Below are positions 6,263 to 8,158 of a stretch of 8,158 nt of DNA, piece after piece. A program made the translations under genes and the position numbers. Within the stretch, counting starts at the first letter, position 1, and every line of letters begins with the position of its first letter. The stretch comes from JAFGLP01 sp050014895. GTDB lineage: Bacteria > Chloroflexota > Dehalococcoidia > GIF9 > UBA5629. Where the stretch lies: positions 1-8,158 of the forward strand of contig JBEKCL010000155.1 in NCBI GenBank assembly GCA_050014895.1, given 5' to 3'. Under the pieces are notes generated by a model. That model saw nothing but the letters and a program-made list of their open reading frames with translations, had not been told where the DNA came from and did not search any database.

Positions 6263-7904
6263 TATTCATACCCAACCTTAAAAGCAATTTGGATAACTCC
6301 TCATCTGCCTTTTCTCGCTCCTTAGAAGCAATTCTAAGATCGGTCAAGATCTCGGAAATTGGTCGGTACTTGGCCTTATCGTTAATATCCACAAACTGAG
6401 ATGAGCTCAGGTTATAGTCGGCAGATCGAATCTCATCAAGAGTGACCACCCGGCTCAGCTTCTCCCGGGTCTCCCAGTTGCGATAAACCTCAGACACAGC
6501 GGCTATTCCCTCATCGCTCAGCACATTTTTTGGCTTTTCCTTGATGAAATAAGCAGATGCGTTTATTAACAGAAATTGCTGTCTGCGATTCTCAGGCTTG
6601 CTTTGGTTAAGCAGCAGGATGATGCCGGGAGCGGTTGTATTGTAGAACAGGTTCTCCGGCAGGAGAACCACCCCCTCAATAAAATCCCTTTCTACGAACT
6701 CCTTGCGAATCTCCCTCTCCCGGTTGGACGATTTGCTACCGGAGCCTCTTGAGACAGCCCCGCTATCCAGTACGATGGCTGCCCTACCCCCATCATTCAG
6801 CGAAGCAAACATGTGCTGCACCCAGCCCCAGTCCGCCGATGATTTTGTGGGCTTCCCATAGTTGAAACGCTCCCAGGTATCATTATCATAGAAGGCGTCA
6901 TCGTAATTGTCCTGGTTCCACATCGGATTGGCCACTATGTAGTCGAAGCGCTGGAGCTTATTTCCCTCGGTAAAACCAGGCCTGCGAAAAGTGTCACCGA
7001 TAGCAAATGTCGAATCCGTATAGTCATGCAGAAACATGTTCATCTTGGAGATAGCGAAAGTTACAGGGTTTAGCTCCTGCCCAAACAATTTTGGGGCCTT
7101 AGTTGTCCATTCAGGATGTTGTTTCTCAAATAGAAGACGAGCTTTGATCAGCAGGCCTCCGGAGCCACAGGTTGGGTCGTAGACGGTGCTATGAGGGCCG
7201 GCACTGATCAGCTCGGCCATCAGCCAGCCCACCTCTTTGGGCGTATAGAACTCACCGGCGCTCTGTCCTTGACCTTCAGCAAACTTGCGTAGCAGGTACT
7301 CGTAGGCCCGGCCCAGGATGTCCGGTTCAGTATTCTTCAAACCCAACCGGTGGCGGCTGACCACCTCGATCAGACTTGCCAGATGCTCCTCATCCAGAGT
7401 GCGCTGTCCGCTCTGGCGCTCATTGAAATCCTTTATATTTAAGACCCCATCCAGCAAGGGATTCTGCCTGGCCACCTCCCGCATGGCGTCGGTCACAAAC
7501 TCACCCAGGTGCCCATCGGCGCCATGGTTACGGATCTTGTCCCAGGAATAAGCAGGCGGGATATAGAAGCGAACAATCGGGGGGCGTCCGGTCTTAAGGG
7601 CATCGGCGTGATCATCTTCAATCTCCCACATGGCTTCATCCTCGCTTATAGAGCCAGCCGCATAATCTGCTACCTCATCCTTGAAGACATCAGAGAGACG
7701 CTTGTAAAAAACTAGCGGCAGAATGAAGTCCTTAAACTTCGGGGCATCGGTAGCGCCTCGTATGGCGCAGGCCGCATCCCAGAGCCAAGTCTCCAAGGTG
7801 GAGATATCCAAGCGCTCATCAGCAGAAGGCATAAAGGGAAGGCTGGATTGTACTACTCCATTTACTGGCGTTTGTGTTTGTCCGTTCCTTTTCTTTCTCG
7901 CCAC
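6249..7904 (-). CDS. hsdM: Type I restriction-modification DNA adenine methyltransferase subunit
   Basis: This 551-residue N6-adenine methyltransferase transfers methyl from S-adenosylmethionine to the site chosen by HsdS (complex M2S). The N-terminal HsdM bundle spans about 35-200, including LETWLWDAACAIRG (37-50) and a FKDFILPLVFYKRLSDVF-like segment (57-74). The catalytic domain begins at G-E-F-Y-T-P-K-E-V (217-225), with SAM motif I D-P-T-C-G-S-G-G (243-250), an acidic motif in GQELNP (275-280) and motif IV N-P-M-W (326-329). Here M-W replaces the P-F or P-Y of textbook enzymes; a subgroup of HsdM proteins carries this variant as I recall. The C-terminal helices (about 510-550) fit the region that packs on HsdS. 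The GTG start at 7904 has GGAGA 8 bases upstream. It is the first gene of the operon and looks intact. Confidence 0.95.
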   Translation of the reverse strand: MARKKRNGQTQTPVNGVVQSSLPFMPSADERLDISTLETWLWDAACAIRGATDAPKFKDFILPLVFYKRLSDVFKDEVADYAAGSISEDEAMWEIEDDHADALKTGRPPIVRFYIPPAYSWDKIRNHGADGHLGEFVTDAMREVARQNPLLDGVLNIKDFNERQSGQRTLDEEHLASLIEVVSRHRLGLKNTEPDILGRAYEYLLRKFAEGQGQSAGEFYTPKEVGWLMAELISAGPHSTVYDPTCGSGGLLIKARLLFEKQHPEWTTKAPKLFGQELNPVTFAISKMNMFLHDYTDSTFAIGDTFRRPGFTEGNKLQRFDYIVANPMWNQDNYDDAFYDNDTWERFNYGKPTKSSADWGWVQHMFASLNDGGRAAIVLDSGAVSRGSGSKSSNREREIRKEFVERDFIEGVVLLPENLFYNTTAPGIILLLNQSKPENRRQQFLLINASAYFIKEKPKNVLSDEGIAAVSEVYRNWETREKLSRVVTLDEIRSADYNLSSSQFVDINDKAKYRPISEILTDLRIASKEREKADEELSKLLLRLGMNNEIA

Positions 7905-7912
7905 AGTTTAGA

Positions 7913-7917
7913 TCTCC
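7913..7917 (-). promoter_or_regulatory. Shine-Dalgarno of hsdM
   Basis: GGAGA on the minus strand, 8 bases from the GTG at 7902-7904. It supports this GTG, which gives the Lys/Arg-rich MARKKRN start, as the true beginning of HsdM. Confidence 0.65.
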
Positions 7918-8059
7918 AAATCAATTAGAGTATTTAAAGCTGCCATGAACGAGCATAGGTTCTTGCTATCACTTACCACTTCGATATTTTTCGCCAAATG
8001 ATGGCAGATTCCTCTTATGTTTTCATCACAGGAACAAAATGAAACCTTGTATTTTAGAA

Positions 8060-8087
8060 ATAATACTACTCGTGATGTGTTTGGTAA
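8060..8087 (-). promoter_or_regulatory. Candidate promoter of the hsd operon
   Basis: On the minus strand, TTACCA (8082-8087) and TATTAT (8060-8065) are separated by 16 bases; the -10 matches the sigma-70 consensus at 5 of 6 positions and the -35 at 4 of 6. It would give a leader of about 150 bases before hsdM. Found by eye only; the competing reading is the broken open frame over the same bases. Confidence 0.2.
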
Positions 8088-8158
8088 CTACTTGTGTTTA
8101 CAGATAATCGCGTATGTCCGTTCAATATCAGCCATTATCGCCAGCAAAGGGAAAGCCC

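Larger units (their letters stand above)
7908..8158 (-). pseudogene. Weak open frame interrupted by one TAG, upstream of hsdM
   Basis: One minus-strand frame runs from the window edge to a TAA at 7908-7910, 3 bases before the hsdM start, broken only by an in-frame TAG at 8088-8090. The part before the TAG includes FPLLAIMADIERTYAI; the part after is 59 codons with no ATG until near its end, ending in AALNTLIDLEI. I do not recognise it. It could be the decayed C-terminus of an upstream gene that once led the operon, a readthrough product, or simply AT-rich leader DNA. Apart from this frame and a weak promoter candidate, I see nothing in the 250 bases. Confidence 0.22.

Noticed and set aside
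2070..7904. Frameshift or phase-variable tract in the hsd genes
   Set aside because: All three frames are full length with motifs in order, and no long homopolymer or simple repeat was seen within them.
8039..8107. Plus-strand 22-residue hydrophobic peptide (MKPCILEIILLVMCL...)
   Set aside because: Very short, with only a weak GGA before the ATG and no partner gene; AT-rich DNA readily gives such frames.

Overview
The window is mostly one genetic block read from the minus strand (right to left): a complete type I restriction-modification operon, followed by the start of a second, different putative defence cassette. The last ~200 bases at the left end look like DNA from another kind of organism.

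Right to left: bases 7908-8158 hold no recognisable gene, only a weak open frame interrupted by one TAG. hsdM (6249-7904), hsdS (4934-6262), hsdR (2070-4937) and a 104-residue YgjP/DUF45-like zinc metallopeptidase gene (1759-2073) then follow with start/stop overlaps of 14, 4 and 4 bases. They form one translationally coupled operon. HsdM methylates adenine, HsdS chooses the DNA site, and HsdR translocates and cuts unmodified DNA. The peptidase is a frequent passenger of such operons and its job there is unknown.

A 429-base AT-rich gap (1330-1758) separates this operon from the second cassette. It has an 11-base direct repeat and an imperfect hairpin flanked by A and T tracts. The cassette starts with a 310-residue phosphoribosyltransferase-fold protein (397-1329; strong Shine-Dalgarno, GTG start). 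Overlapping it by 8 bases is the first ~65 codons of a P-loop ATPase (about 210-404). The pair resembles the PRTase-CE plus ORC/CDC6-like ATPase pairing that comparative genomics has proposed as a conflict (anti-invader) system.

The ATPase homology stops near base 190-215. From there to base 1 the DNA turns GC-rich and carries the start of an exported protein with a good ribosome site and signal peptide, in an alphaproteobacterial (rhizobial) style. This is either a real recombination junction that destroyed the ATPase or, quite possibly, a chimeric assembly.

The host of the main block cannot be fixed from this window. AGGAGG ribosome sites, frequent GTG starts and intermediate GC suggest an anaerobic Firmicute or a deltaproteobacterium-like lineage, but this is inference. 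No tRNA, rRNA, CRISPR array or intact mobile element was seen.
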